From Lysinibacillus fusiformis (lineage in GTDB: Bacteria; Bacillota; Bacilli; Bacillales_A; Planococcaceae), in contig NZ_CP041696.1 in the NCBI RefSeq assembly GCF_007362955.1, positions 1,550,001-1,614,000 of the forward strand: DNA of 64,000 nucleotides, given 5' to 3'. This document shows positions 8,386-17,340 of the stretch, piece after piece. The notes under the pieces were generated by a model, which saw only the letters and a program-made list of their open reading frames with translations, had not been told where the DNA came from and made no database searches. Every line of letters begins with the position of its first letter. The stretch's first letter is position 1. The position numbers were made by a program, and so were the translations under genes.

Positions 8386-9444
8386 CTAAAAATGGATAAC
8401 GACCTTTCCATTTACCTTGTTTAGTGCACTTTCAAAACCATGAAGACTGTCTTTAAATGAAACCGAATGTGCAACTAACTTATTGAATGGATACTTTGCA
8501 TCCGCAGCCATTTGTAAAACCGCTTCATAATTCGATTGTGTAATGCCATAACTACCCTTAATCATTATTTCACCACGTACAATTTGATCCATTGGCACAG
8601 AAAATTCAGCTGCGTTAATGCCGACTAATACAAGCTGGCCACCTCGTTTGAGTAAACGAATGGCTTCTTTCGGAATTGATGGATGACCAGAACAGTCAAT
8701 GATTGCATCATAACCTGAAAACTTATCGTCAATTAGTTCCTCCGTCGAAACGAACGTTGCTTGTACACCGATCTCTTTTGCTAACTGTAAACGACTCTTA
8801 TCTTGTGGGACCCCTAACATATGTGTTTCTTCATTACCTGCTCCCACTAATATAGCTGCTACGCCCAATCCAATAGGTCCCGGTCCAATTACTAAAATGG
8901 ACTTTCCCTTGTAATCGGCTACTTTTAATACGGCGGTATAACTAACTGCTAAGGCTTCTGAAATAGCTGCCACTTCATCACTTACAGCGTCGTCAATTAC
9001 AATAATATTATTGAAATCTACTACCATATGCTCCGCCATACCACCAGCCTCACGGAAACCATACCGAAGAGCTTCCGTTGGTGTTTTTATATATTTATAT
9101 TCATTGAAGTCACAGCAATTTGTTTCACCGCGTTTACAATAATCACACACGCCACAGCTTTTATATGGATTAATGACTACTCTTTTATTTAAGAATGATG
9201 TGTCGCCAGAAGTTCCCATTGCTATTACAGTTCCTGTTACTTCATGCCCGAGCACAAGTGGATACGTGACCCAATCATAGCCACCATGTCCATCATACAT
9301 ATGCAAATCGCTACCACAAATACCGACAGCACTCACCTTTAGTAAACATTCATTATGATCTAACTCTGGGACAGTATATGTTTTAAACTGAACATCCTTT
9401 TTCTTTGTTGAACACTTTACTAATGCTTGATATTCCATCACCAT
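8386..9444 (-). CDS. Zinc-dependent medium-chain alcohol dehydrogenase
   Basis: A 352-residue MDR enzyme. Catalytic zinc ligands are in VGICGSDLHMYDG and GHEVTGTV (residues about 42-77). The structural zinc cysteines are in CGVCDYCKRGETNCC (about 110-124). The NAD-binding glycine motif is VIGPGPIGLGV. It resembles the threonine/sorbitol/butanediol dehydrogenase branch. I take the ATG at 9444, five bases after aggag. It sits between the 3-hydroxyacyl-CoA dehydrogenase and the cyclase, which suggests oxidation of a hydroxylated intermediate; the substrate is not determined. Confidence 0.9.
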   Translation of the reverse strand: MVMEYQALVKCSTKKKDVQFKTYTVPELDHNECLLKVSAVGICGSDLHMYDGHGGYDWVTYPLVLGHEVTGTVIAMGTSGDTSFLNKRVVINPYKSCGVCDYCKRGETNCCDFNEYKYIKTPTEALRYGFREAGGMAEHMVVDFNNIIVIDDAVSDEVAAISEALAVSYTAVLKVADYKGKSILVIGPGPIGLGVAAILVGAGNEETHMLGVPQDKSRLQLAKEIGVQATFVSTEELIDDKFSGYDAIIDCSGHPSIPKEAIRLLKRGGQLVLVGINAAEFSVPMDQIVRGEIMIKGSYGITQSNYEAVLQMAADAKYPFNKLVAHSVSFKDSLHGFESALNKVNGKVVIHF

Positions 9445-9494
9445 ATCTACTCCTGTTCTGATTCCATAATCCTCGACATCTATAGAGAGTGCTT

Positions 9495-10358
9495 CTACTG
9501 AACTATTTTAATAATATCTATTAATGTCTTTTCTTTCTGTGCTAAATATTGTTGTTTATCGATCGATGACCAATCGTAAAAGCCCTGATTGGATTTCATA
9601 CCAAATTGATTTGCACCTATTTTTGCATGATGTATCGTAAGTGGTTTCGTGCTATTTTCTAATGTTGGGTAAACATAATTGACAATTGCATAATGGGTAT
9701 CGAGACCATTTATATCTCGTTGTTCAAGTGGTCCTGTATTAGCTAATCTGACGCCCAGACTCATTTTGGCAATGAAATCCAATTCCTCAGCTGTTACAAT
9801 CCCCTTCTCGACTAAAGACATGGCTTCTCTCGCAAGTGCACTTTGTAATCGGTTTGCTACAAAACCTTCTATTTCTCGTTTTAATAAAATAGGCTTTTTA
9901 CAAACACTTTGTAAAAATTGCATGATCTCGGTTGCCCGTTCCTGTGACGTATAAGCGCTAGGAACCACTTCAATTAAAGGTGTGATGTCTGCGGGCGAAA
10001 AGAAATGCGTCCCGATCAATCGTTCTTTATACACCATTTTTTCTGCAACATCACTAATTAGATAACTCGAAGTATTGGTACAAAACATCACTTCTCGTCC
10101 TTAAAATAAATCTAACTGTGCAAATAAAGTTTGCTTTACTTGTAAGTTTTCAATAATAGCTTCAAAAACATATGTTAAATCATCGATTTGTTCCAATTGC
10201 TGTAAAAAAGTGATTTGTTGTAAATCTGGTTGCTGTTTCAATTGCTGTAATCTTTCTATATTAGGCTCATACAAATAGACATTCACGTTATAATGGATTA
10301 AATATTTCGCTATAGCTGAGCCCATAAAGCCTCCGCCTATTATCAGTACTTTTTGCAT
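9495..10358 (-). pseudogene. 3-hydroxyacyl-CoA dehydrogenase interrupted by an in-frame stop
   Basis: Two frames that look separate are in register and together make one 3-hydroxyacyl-CoA dehydrogenase of about 287 codons. The start is MQKVLIIGGGFMGSAIA (NAD motif), preceded by agaaggaga. After AQLDLF comes TAA at 10103-10101, then the frame continues with MFCTNTSSYLISD, GTHFFSP (catalytic histidine region) and the helical C-terminal domain ending at 9495. Only one codon is altered, so this is a recent nonsense mutation, a sequencing error, or a read-through site. It would convert 3-hydroxybutyryl-CoA to acetoacetyl-CoA, feeding the thiolase in the same cluster. Confidence 0.85.
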
Positions 10359-10374
10359 TATTGGGTCTCCTTCT

Positions 10375-11004
10375 TTAAGCTTTACTATCCTCATCATTCC
10401 AAATCACTTGTATTCCTACCGCATAAATACATAGAGCTTGCACCTCTACTAAAACGTCGGCATTCGCACCAAGTGAAATGGCATTGGCTTTATGAATCAT
10501 AATGCCTTTTTCATAGGCTTCACAAACGTTAATGGCATACAATAATAATTCTTTCAGTAATCTGGACACTGCGCCATCTCGTAAAGAAGTCGTACGCAAA
10601 TTGCTATATTTTAATAAAGTATCTGGTGCGTAATCTACTAAATATTGAATCCATGTTGGTAATACATCAAACTCTTCTTGATAGTAGTGAATACATTCCT
10701 GTTGTGAGGAAAATATAGCTACTTCTTCCCTTTCTTCAACAATATGAACGACCCCTTGAAGCTCAATTGCATAGGTAATCGCCTCTATCCCAGATAACCA
10801 AGTGGGAATACCTCTAGAAATAATGGCTGATGCAATCAGCTCTGCAATTTCTGCGACGGAATTGCCCGCTTCAACTGCTTGCTTTACGAAATAAAGCATT
10901 TGTTTTTCCTCACGTCGTGCAGCAAATAAACCTACAAGTAACAATGTTTTTTCCCTTTTTGTTAAAGTGCCTTCTGTTAGGAGTGCTTGATACAACATAG
11001 ACAT
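10375..11004 (-). CDS. Carboxymuconolactone decarboxylase (AhpD-like) fold protein
   Basis: A 209-residue all-helical protein with two CMD-like repeats: LTKREKTLLLVGLFAARREE (residues 14-33) and LLKELLLYAINVCEAYEKG with IHKANAISLGA (about 140-175). The CxxC pair of AhpD peroxidase partners is missing. It is related to the 238-residue protein at 15585-16301, but the two half-repeats appear in swapped order. It ends 16 bases before the 3-hydroxyacyl-CoA dehydrogenase start. Role unknown; association suggests a decarboxylase or ring-processing step. Confidence 0.75.
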   Translation of the reverse strand: MSMLYQALLTEGTLTKREKTLLLVGLFAARREEKQMLYFVKQAVEAGNSVAEIAELIASAIISRGIPTWLSGIEAITYAIELQGVVHIVEEREEVAIFSSQQECIHYYQEEFDVLPTWIQYLVDYAPDTLLKYSNLRTTSLRDGAVSRLLKELLLYAINVCEAYEKGIMIHKANAISLGANADVLVEVQALCIYAVGIQVIWNDEDSKA

Positions 11005-11066
11005 TTATGTTTCCCCCCTCGAATAGAAAAAAGCTGACTAAACGGAGCAATTAAATTCTTGATACA

Positions 11067-11173
11067 AAAAAATTCGCTCTCCTTCCGCGGACGATCCAAA
11101 ATGCCTTACAAGTGCTAATGCATCTGCGGAGGCTCGCTTGGCTCGCTTCCCACAGAAGTTTAGCGAATTTTTT
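11067..11173. repeat. Intergenic hairpin repeat (family A)
   Basis: Perfect 12-bp arms (aaaaaattcgct / agcgaatttttt) enclose a GC-richer core with ccttccgcggacga. On the minus strand it ends in a T-run, so it can act as a terminator after the AtoE gene. A 76-codon open frame across it (11268-11038) is a by-product of the repeat. Related sequence occurs at 40532-40658 and partially at 7478-7514. Confidence 0.7.
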
Positions 11174-11249
11174 GCTGAAATCCTATAATTAGTAATATCA
11201 CGTTCCATTTGGAGTAACTTCCCCTTTTGGAACCGTCTCCTGCTAGCAA

Positions 11250-12581
11250 CTAAAGTAAATATGACCAAGCTAGCGTTGCTATAATGTAAATAATCCCCAC
11301 AAAGAACATAATCATCACAAGGAAGCCCATAATATCTTTTAACTTCAAACGAGAAAGTGCTAGCGCTGGTAAAATCCAGAATGGTTGCACTAAATCGTTC
11401 CAGGCATTCCCTAACATAACGGACATTGATGTTTCAGATAAAGATGCGCCTAACTCTTTTGCGGCATCAATCATGAATGGCCCTTGTACTGCCCAGTGTC
11501 CCCCAGCGGAAGGTGCAAAGAAATTAATAAAGAATGAACTGATTAATCCCCAAAACGGCAGAGTATGTTCGTTTGATAAGTCAACGAATACTTTCGCAAT
11601 AGTGTCCACTAAACCAGAAGCAGCCATAATTGCCATAATACCAGCGTAGAATGGGAATTGAAGCACAATCCCTGAAATGGTTTTGATCCCATCTGCTAAA
11701 TGCTCAGCATAACGTGCAGGCGTCCCTAGTAAAATAATTCCTAAGAATAAAATGATGAAGTTTAAAATATTTAAGTTTAATGAATTACCATTTGTGAAAT
11801 AGATTACTATATAAATCAGCCCTAACGCACCAATTGCGTAAGCTAGAATGCGGCTGTTATTTAATTTATTTGCTAATGTACTATCTTCCAAAAGGTTTAA
11901 TTTTGCTTTTGGTTGGTCTGCATATAATGCTGGATCAATCTCCACAACATTTTTAGGATCTTTTGGATGCAGCATCGCATTAAATAAAGGTAATGTAATT
12001 AACAGCACAACTGTTGTGATAATCATTGGTAAGCTAAAAATTGTTTCTGATAATGTCACTAAGCCCATTGCATCTTCTAAGAAGTGACCAGGTGTTGAAA
12101 TTAAAATTGGAATCGAAGCCGATAGACCTAGTCCATAAAAGGTAAATCCAGAATAAGCAGCTGCAATAATTAGCGGGTAATGTACCCCTTTAACTTTTAA
12201 TGCTAATTTTTTTGCAATAATCCCGCCAATTACTAAACCAAATCCCCAGTTTAAATAACTACCAATACCACCAACAAGAGTTGCAACAATAATGGCCGTC
12301 TTCGGGGTATGAACCTTACTCGCAATTTTGTTTAACAATTTATCTGTTATGGGCGCTGTAGCTAGTACATACCCCATTGCAAGAATAACAGCCATTTGCG
12401 TAGTAAATGCTAGTAAATCCCAAAATCCACCACCCCAAGCAGTTGTTAAATCTACAAAGCTAATATCCTCAATTATTAATGCCAGGACAAACGTTAATAA
12501 TGTAAGCCCAATCGCAAATACAAATGGATCCGGTAAATATTTCTTCATTATATTTGTGAAAAAATTCGTTAACTTTTCCAA
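11250..12581 (-). CDS. AtoE-family short-chain fatty acid transporter
   Basis: A hydrophobic carrier of about 443 residues with roughly 11-12 membrane segments. The N-terminus KYLPDPFVFAIGLTLLTF and the later segments with NWGFGLVIGG and APSAGGHWAVQGPF are typical of the AtoE family, which takes up short-chain acids such as acetoacetate. I choose the TTG at 12581, six bases after aaggggga, because the upstream ATG at 12647 has no ribosome site. It is divergent to DUF3870 and lies in the same cluster as CoA-transferase and thiolase, which supports acid import. Confidence 0.92.
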   Translation of the reverse strand: MEKLTNFFTNIMKKYLPDPFVFAIGLTLLTFVLALIIEDISFVDLTTAWGGGFWDLLAFTTQMAVILAMGYVLATAPITDKLLNKIASKVHTPKTAIIVATLVGGIGSYLNWGFGLVIGGIIAKKLALKVKGVHYPLIIAAAYSGFTFYGLGLSASIPILISTPGHFLEDAMGLVTLSETIFSLPMIITTVVLLITLPLFNAMLHPKDPKNVVEIDPALYADQPKAKLNLLEDSTLANKLNNSRILAYAIGALGLIYIVIYFTNGNSLNLNILNFIILFLGIILLGTPARYAEHLADGIKTISGIVLQFPFYAGIMAIMAASGLVDTIAKVFVDLSNEHTLPFWGLISSFFINFFAPSAGGHWAVQGPFMIDAAKELGASLSETSMSVMLGNAWNDLVQPFWILPALALSRLKLKDIMGFLVMIMFFVGIIYIIATLAWSYLL

Positions 12582-12690
12582 ACTAATTCCCCCTTGATGT
12601 GTTCTACTAAGTAATTTTTGGAAATAGCTCTTTAACGTGTAAAACATGATAGAATAAAATCACAATCTATACATTTTGGAGGGCATTTCC

Positions 12691-13017
12691 TTGCAAAAAT
12701 TAACTAGTATTTTAGTGACTGCTTATGCAAAAGCACCCCAGGGCACGTCCATGTACGAGATGTACAAACATGCCGGCATTGTGTTAGAAATTGATAAAGA
12801 AACCAATAAAATTATTGATGCAGAATTTACTTTCATTACTGGTCTTGCACAAGATTTCTTTAAGCGTATGTTAGTTGGCTTTGATCTTACAGCCAACATT
12901 GATGAATTAATAGCTCGTGTAGATGAACACTATTATGCCCCATCTAGTGGTTCAGTCGTAGTTGCTCTAAAATCTGCACAAAAGAGATACCTTGAAAAAA
13001 TTCAAAAAGAAAGTTAA
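12691..13017 (+). CDS. DUF3870 domain protein
   Basis: A 108-residue protein with TAYAKAPQGTSMYEMYKHAGI, VLEIDKETNKIIDAEFTFIT, AQDFFKRMLVGFDL and a C-terminal ALKSAQKRYLE. These match the DUF3870 pattern as I remember it. The start is TTG 12691, seven bases after ggaggg; the frame's earlier TTG at 12676 overlaps that site. It is the only plus-strand gene inside the acetoacetate-type cluster, divergent from AtoE, so the 109-bp gap between them holds both promoters. Biochemical role unknown. Confidence 0.8.
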   Translation: MQKLTSILVTAYAKAPQGTSMYEMYKHAGIVLEIDKETNKIIDAEFTFITGLAQDFFKRMLVGFDLTANIDELIARVDEHYYAPSSGSVVVALKSAQKRYLEKIQKES

Positions 13018-13023
13018 ACATTT

Positions 13024-13046
13024 CACCGAGTCAATTGTACTCGGTG
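13024..13046. terminator. Bidirectional terminator between DUF3870 and thiolase genes
   Basis: The stem caccgagt / actcggtg has a 7-base loop and T-rich flanks, and lies between two convergent genes. Confidence 0.8.
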
Positions 13047-13051
13047 TTATT

Positions 13052-14245
13052 TTATGCTTGGCAGTTTTCAATGATTGTTGTAACACCAAGTCCCCCTGCG
13101 ATGCATAATGTGACTAAGCCATAACGTTTCCCTGTTCGTTCAAGCTCATGAATAAGCTTTGTCATTAAAATAGCACCTGTTGCACCGATAGGATGTCCCA
13201 TAGCAATGGCACCACCATTTGGATTCACCCGACCTATATCTAAACCAAGTTCATTGATCACTGCGATAGATTGTGCAGCAAAAGCTTCATTTAATTCAAT
13301 AATCTCAATGTCTTGAATCGATAAATTTGCCTGCTTTAATGCTTTTAAAGTAGCTGGCACTGGGCCGATTCCCATAATAGATGGATCTACACCAGCGGCT
13401 GCTTGTGCCAGTATTTTTACCTTGGGCTTGTAACCTAGTTCTAGTGCTTTTTCTCTCGACATCATTAATAATGCTGCGGCACCGTCATTACGCCCACTAC
13501 TATTGCCTGCTGTTACTGATCCACCTTTACGAAATACTGGTTTTAACGTACTTAACTTCTCTTGACTCGTTAAAAATGGATGCTCATCTTTGTCAAAAAT
13601 TTCTACTGATTTTCGTTTTTTCACTTCGTAAGGAACTATTTGTTTGTCAAAATAACCTTCTTGTATTGCGTGAGCTGTACGTTCTTGACTACGATGTGCA
13701 AATGCATCTTGCTCTTCACGAGAGATCGAATATTTTTCTGCTAAATTTTCTGCTGTTTCACCCATCGTTGAAATACCGTAAACTTCAAACGGTTGAGAGC
13801 CTGGTTGACTTTCTATATTCGGATCTAAGATAGCCGCATTACCAACACCATAACCATAGCGTGCATTTCGTAAGTAATACGGTGCTGTACTCATAGATTC
13901 AGTTCCACCTGCTATAATAATATCGCTGTAGCCTAGTGCGATTTGCTGTGCCGCATTATTAATGGATTGTAGGCCAGATCCGCATTGGCGGTGTACTGTA
14001 TAACCTGGAACTGTGATTGGTAGTTCAGCACGTAAAGATGCAAGGCGTGCAACATTGGATTGATCAGCACTTTGTTTTGCTTGTCCCAAAATTACTTCAT
14101 CAATTAGCGTTGGATCTAGTTTCGTACGATCAAGGAGTGCATGAATCACTTTTGAACCAAGAATATCCGCTGTCTCATTGATTAATGAACCAGCTAACTT
14201 ACCAATAGCTGTTCGAACGCCTTCTACTATAACTACTTCTTTCAT
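13052..14245 (-). CDS. Acetyl-CoA C-acetyltransferase (thiolase)
   Basis: A 397-residue thiolase. The acyl-accepting cysteine lies in HRQCGSGLQSIN (residue about 88). The NEAFA, GGAIAMGHPIGATGA (histidine) and CIAGGLG (second cysteine) motifs follow in the usual order. It cleaves acetoacetyl-CoA to two acetyl-CoA, or runs the reverse condensation. It lies 11 bases after the CoA-transferase subunit B gene, so this is one operon: acid activation by CoA transfer, then thiolysis. All catalytic residues are present. The paralogue (atoB/thlA/mmgA) cannot be specified. Confidence 0.95.
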   Translation of the reverse strand: MKEVVIVEGVRTAIGKLAGSLINETADILGSKVIHALLDRTKLDPTLIDEVILGQAKQSADQSNVARLASLRAELPITVPGYTVHRQCGSGLQSINNAAQQIALGYSDIIIAGGTESMSTAPYYLRNARYGYGVGNAAILDPNIESQPGSQPFEVYGISTMGETAENLAEKYSISREEQDAFAHRSQERTAHAIQEGYFDKQIVPYEVKKRKSVEIFDKDEHPFLTSQEKLSTLKPVFRKGGSVTAGNSSGRNDGAAALLMMSREKALELGYKPKVKILAQAAAGVDPSIMGIGPVPATLKALKQANLSIQDIEIIELNEAFAAQSIAVINELGLDIGRVNPNGGAIAMGHPIGATGAILMTKLIHELERTGKRYGLVTLCIAGGLGVTTIIENCQA

Positions 14246-14256
14246 GCTTTTCCCCC

Positions 14257-14892
14257 CTATTTCAGTGCATTGACAAAACTTGCTTCCGTACTTGCCTCTA
14301 CTTGCTCTAATGTAATGTCAGGCATTAATTCAACCAAATGTAACTGTCCATCTACATAGTTGAAAACAGCCAACTCCGTAATAATCGTATCAACGCTACG
14401 TGTTGACGTAATCGGATACGTGCAATCCTTTAAGATCTTACTTTTCCCGTCTTTAGATGTATGCGTCATCGTGACAATCACCTTTTGTGCTCCGATTAGT
14501 AAATCCATCGCGCCACCAACACCAATAATATTTTTACCTGGTACTGCCCAGTTAGCGATACGCGCTTGTTCATCTACTTGTAGTACGCCCAAAATGGCTA
14601 CATCTACATGACCCCCTCGAATCATGCCAAATGACTCTGCACTATTAAAAAAGGATGATCCAATCGCTTCTCCAACTGGCATCTTTCCGGCATTCACTAC
14701 ATTCGGATCGATATCCTCTTCATCAACACCTACTACTCCGAGCATGCCATTTTCTGTATGAAAGTGAACATTGTCATTTTCTACGTACTTCGCCACAAGC
14801 GTGGGAATACCAATCCCCAAATTAATAATTTGTCCGTCTTCTACTTCCTTAGCAGCTCTTTTTGCTATTAGCTCCTGAATCGGATTAGCCAT
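14257..14892 (-). CDS. 3-oxoacid CoA-transferase subunit B
   Basis: About 211 residues. The catalytic glutamate lies in FHTENGMLGV (near residue 49), and GGAMDLLIGA follows. With subunit A it moves CoA from succinyl- or acetyl-CoA onto a 3-oxoacid such as acetoacetate. The start ATG at 14892 overlaps the end of the subunit A gene by eight bases; an upstream in-frame GTG at 14904 is possible. The overlap indicates translational coupling and equal production of the two subunits. Confidence 0.93.
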   Translation of the reverse strand: MANPIQELIAKRAAKEVEDGQIINLGIGIPTLVAKYVENDNVHFHTENGMLGVVGVDEEDIDPNVVNAGKMPVGEAIGSSFFNSAESFGMIRGGHVDVAILGVLQVDEQARIANWAVPGKNIIGVGGAMDLLIGAQKVIVTMTHTSKDGKSKILKDCTYPITSTRSVDTIITELAVFNYVDGQLHLVELMPDITLEQVEASTEASFVNALK

Positions 14893-15571
14893 GTTCCACG
14901 ACACCTTCTTTCGTTAAGATCTTTTGCGCTACAATTATGCGATCAATGAATAAATGTGGCGTAATGATATCGTCACTGCTTAGTTCGCCCGCTTCTACAA
15001 TTTCATCGACCTCAACAATAACTGTCTTTGCGGCAGTTGCCATAATCGGATTAAAATTACGTGCGGTTTTGTAATACACTAAGTTACCAAGCTGATCTGC
15101 CTTATGTGCACGAATAATTGCAACATCCGCCTTTAACGCTTCCTCAAATACGTATTCATCACCATTGATGACTTTGGTTTCTTTGCCTTTCGCCAAATCT
15201 GTTCCGACTGACGTTTTCGTATAATAACCACCAATCCCTGCACCGCCAGCTCGAATCGATTCAGCCAATGTACCTTGAGGTAATAAATCAATCTCTATTT
15301 CTCCTCGTTGGAATGCCTCGCCAACATCTCGATTCCCAGTAAAGTAAGAGCCAATAGCTTTTTTTACTTTCTTTTGCTCTAGTAATTTACCAAGACCCTT
15401 TCCTTTTTCCCCCAAATTATTACTGATAATCGTTAAATTATTTACGTCTAACTCTACTAGTGCATCGATTAAAGTAAGCGGACCGCCTACTAAACCAAAT
15501 CCACCAACCATTATCGTTTGACCACTCTCTACACAAGATAAAGCTTGTTCTACTGAATCATAAATTTTCAT
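14885..15571 (-). CDS. 3-oxoacid CoA-transferase subunit A
   Basis: About 228 residues with the CoA-binding glycine loop GGFGLVGGP (residues about 25-33) and GAGIGGYYTKTSVGT, typical of the AtoD/ScoA subunit. I start it at ATG 15571 (MKIYDSVEQAL), after a ggag site. The open frame extends 15 codons upstream but would overlap the previous gene. It lies between the CMD-like gene and subunit B and forms the activating step of the acetoacetate pathway. Confidence 0.93.
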   Translation of the reverse strand: MKIYDSVEQALSCVESGQTIMVGGFGLVGGPLTLIDALVELDVNNLTIISNNLGEKGKGLGKLLEQKKVKKAIGSYFTGNRDVGEAFQRGEIEIDLLPQGTLAESIRAGGAGIGGYYTKTSVGTDLAKGKETKVINGDEYVFEEALKADVAIIRAHKADQLGNLVYYKTARNFNPIMATAAKTVIVEVDEIVEAGELSSDDIITPHLFIDRIIVAQKILTKEGVVEHG

Positions 15572-15584
15572 TGTATTCACTCCG

Positions 15585-16301
15585 TTATTTTTGGATAAGG
15601 GCATCACTAATTTCAAACCAAGATGGAATGCCTGCTGTTAATAGGCAAATATAGCCCAGCTCTGCCAATTGTGCTTCCTCTACTCCTATTTCACGTGATT
15701 GTTTCGCCCAATAGTCTGTTTCCGCATTTTTCAATACAGTTGTGTAAATGCCTGTCATTAAGATATATTTCATTTGCGTTGATACAACATTGCCATCAAG
15801 TAATGCGTGCTTTAAAGCGTTTTCATCTTTCGCCTCAAAGCAACTCAATAATTTCTCGAAATAGGTCTTACTTTTATCTTTCGAAGCAAACGTACTATAG
15901 TAGCGCACAATATCAATCGCCGGTGCTTCATGCGAAATTTTGTCTGCACTTATATTCGTTAGCTCTAACGCATATTCAAATGACTGCAGGCCGATTTGTA
16001 ACGCTTCTTCTCCACCATAGTTAAATGCTACGAGTAGGTACTCGATCAATTCTTCGAGTGTGGCACCACCATCAATGGCGCCTTTCGTGTGATACACCAT
16101 ACTGCGTGCATAATGCCTTGCAGCATTCATCCCGACTAGCAAAATATCTTTTTCTTTCACAGATAGTACACCTGGTGCCATTGCTGCTCCACGAAGTGCC
16201 GTATAGTGGTCTAGCATTGCCGGATTATAATCGTGCATTTTTTGCACCCATCCTGGTACAACATCATAAACTTTTTTGAAATACTCTAAGCCTGTTGCCA
16301 T
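15585..16301 (-). CDS. Carboxymuconolactone decarboxylase (AhpD-like) fold protein
   Basis: A 238-residue helical protein. The first CMD repeat is LSVKEKDILLVGMNAARHYA then HTKGAIDGGAT (residues 46-85). The second, weaker repeat ends in TAGIPSWFEI near the C-terminus. There is no CxxC, so an AhpD-type peroxidase reductase role is unlikely. It is the first gene of the CoA-transferase-thiolase operon, and its relative at 10375-11004 belongs to the same cluster. The pairing suggests that both serve one pathway step; that is inference. Confidence 0.78.
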   Translation of the reverse strand: MATGLEYFKKVYDVVPGWVQKMHDYNPAMLDHYTALRGAAMAPGVLSVKEKDILLVGMNAARHYARSMVYHTKGAIDGGATLEELIEYLLVAFNYGGEEALQIGLQSFEYALELTNISADKISHEAPAIDIVRYYSTFASKDKSKTYFEKLLSCFEAKDENALKHALLDGNVVSTQMKYILMTGIYTTVLKNAETDYWAKQSREIGVEEAQLAELGYICLLTAGIPSWFEISDALIQK

Positions 16302-16332
16302 CTAATAACTCCCCTTTTTGGAAAATTTGAAT

Positions 16333-16393
16333 AAAAAAAGGCCACACTTCCCCAAAAGCACGGCATTTACCGCACGTTAAGAAAAGTGTAGCC
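16333..16393 (-). terminator. Terminator hairpin just ahead of the CoA-transferase operon
   Basis: On the minus strand the arms ggctacactt and aagtgtggcc (one mismatch) are followed by seven T. It lies about 115 bases after the hydrolase stop codon but its T-run ends only 31 bases before the start codon at 16301. It may simply end the hydrolase transcript, or it may be a leader attenuator. Confidence 0.7.
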
Positions 16394-16506
16394 AACAGTC
16401 AAGCAGGGAAAGGAGAAAAAGGTCTTTTTTCTACAGCTGCTCGATAGGCATTTACTATTTGTTATTTAATTATTCGCATAAAATTTAAAAAACTGCAACT
16501 TTTTTT

Positions 16507-17340
16507 TTAGAAACTCTCTAAAAAACGCAGTATTACTGGGTTAACATCTTTTCTCTGTTCAAAAACCAACGTGTAATGATTACTATCCGACGTGAATTTC
16601 CAAACATTTTTAGCATATTTTAGTGTTTCTATATAAGATTCGGTTAAAAATAATGCGGGCATCGCTCCAATATTACCAGTGGAATGAATTAAAAGTACTG
16701 GGCATTCTACATGTTCAAAAACATCTTCAGGCTTGTAGGCATAGAAACTTTGGAAATCTAATTGAATCTTTTCTTCATCAGACTTATTTTCCCAATGGCC
16801 ATCTTTTTCTTCAATCTCATAACGGCCAACGCTTGCTAAATGATCTGTCCATTCAACACCTAGGCGACCATATATTTCTTTAATTTCCTCGACATATGCG
16901 TCTGCTGTTTCATAAGGCTTACTAATTCTGCCCAATGAAGGCTCAACAATTTGACGTTGATGATCTGTACAAGTGGCAGCTCCATCAAGTAAGATTACGC
17001 CTTTTATATCTTGTCGTTTACTAGCAACATTCGCCATGATAAATGCGCCCATTGAATAACCCATTAAAATCGGTCGTTCTATATTTAATGCATCAATCAA
17101 GGCCAATATATCTTGTGTATGTAGATCAATACCTGTATTTGCAGGTGCCGGTGCACTATTGCCACGCCCTTTTAAATCAACCGAAATAAAACGATACTCG
17201 CCTTTTAAAAGTTCAGCATAATAATGCATTTGCATATGGTTCCCTGTTAAACCATGTACCGCAATAATCGTACCTTTCTCACCTGGATAATCCGCAAAAT
17301 GTAATGCACTACCATTCACATTAATCGATTGGTATTTCAT
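16507..17340 (-). CDS. Alpha/beta hydrolase
   Basis: About 277 residues. The oxyanion region is AVHGLTGNHMQMHYY, the nucleophile elbow GYSMGAF (serine near residue 109), and the catalytic histidine sits in SDSNHYTLVF near the C-terminus. This is the full triad layout of small cytoplasmic esterases or C-C hydrolases. Three ATG codons follow gaggagg closely; I prefer the one at 17340 with nine-base spacing, the frame opening at 17349. It is on the same strand as, and upstream of, the CoA-transferase operon. The substrate is unknown. Confidence 0.88.
   Translation of the reverse strand: MKYQSINVNGSALHFADYPGEKGTIIAVHGLTGNHMQMHYYAELLKGEYRFISVDLKGRGNSAPAPANTGIDLHTQDILALIDALNIERPILMGYSMGAFIMANVASKRQDIKGVILLDGAATCTDHQRQIVEPSLGRISKPYETADAYVEEIKEIYGRLGVEWTDHLASVGRYEIEEKDGHWENKSDEEKIQLDFQSFYAYKPEDVFEHVECPVLLIHSTGNIGAMPALFLTESYIETLKYAKNVWKFTSDSNHYTLVFEQRKDVNPVILRFLESF

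Noticed and set aside
11038..11268. 76-codon open frame on the minus strand
   Set aside because: Its composition follows the hairpin repeat at 11067-11173, and it lacks a ribosome site.
16301..16500. Sigma-54 promoter for the CoA-transferase operon
   Set aside because: No GG-N10-GC pair with the usual flanks was found and no enhancer-binding regulator is present in the cluster.
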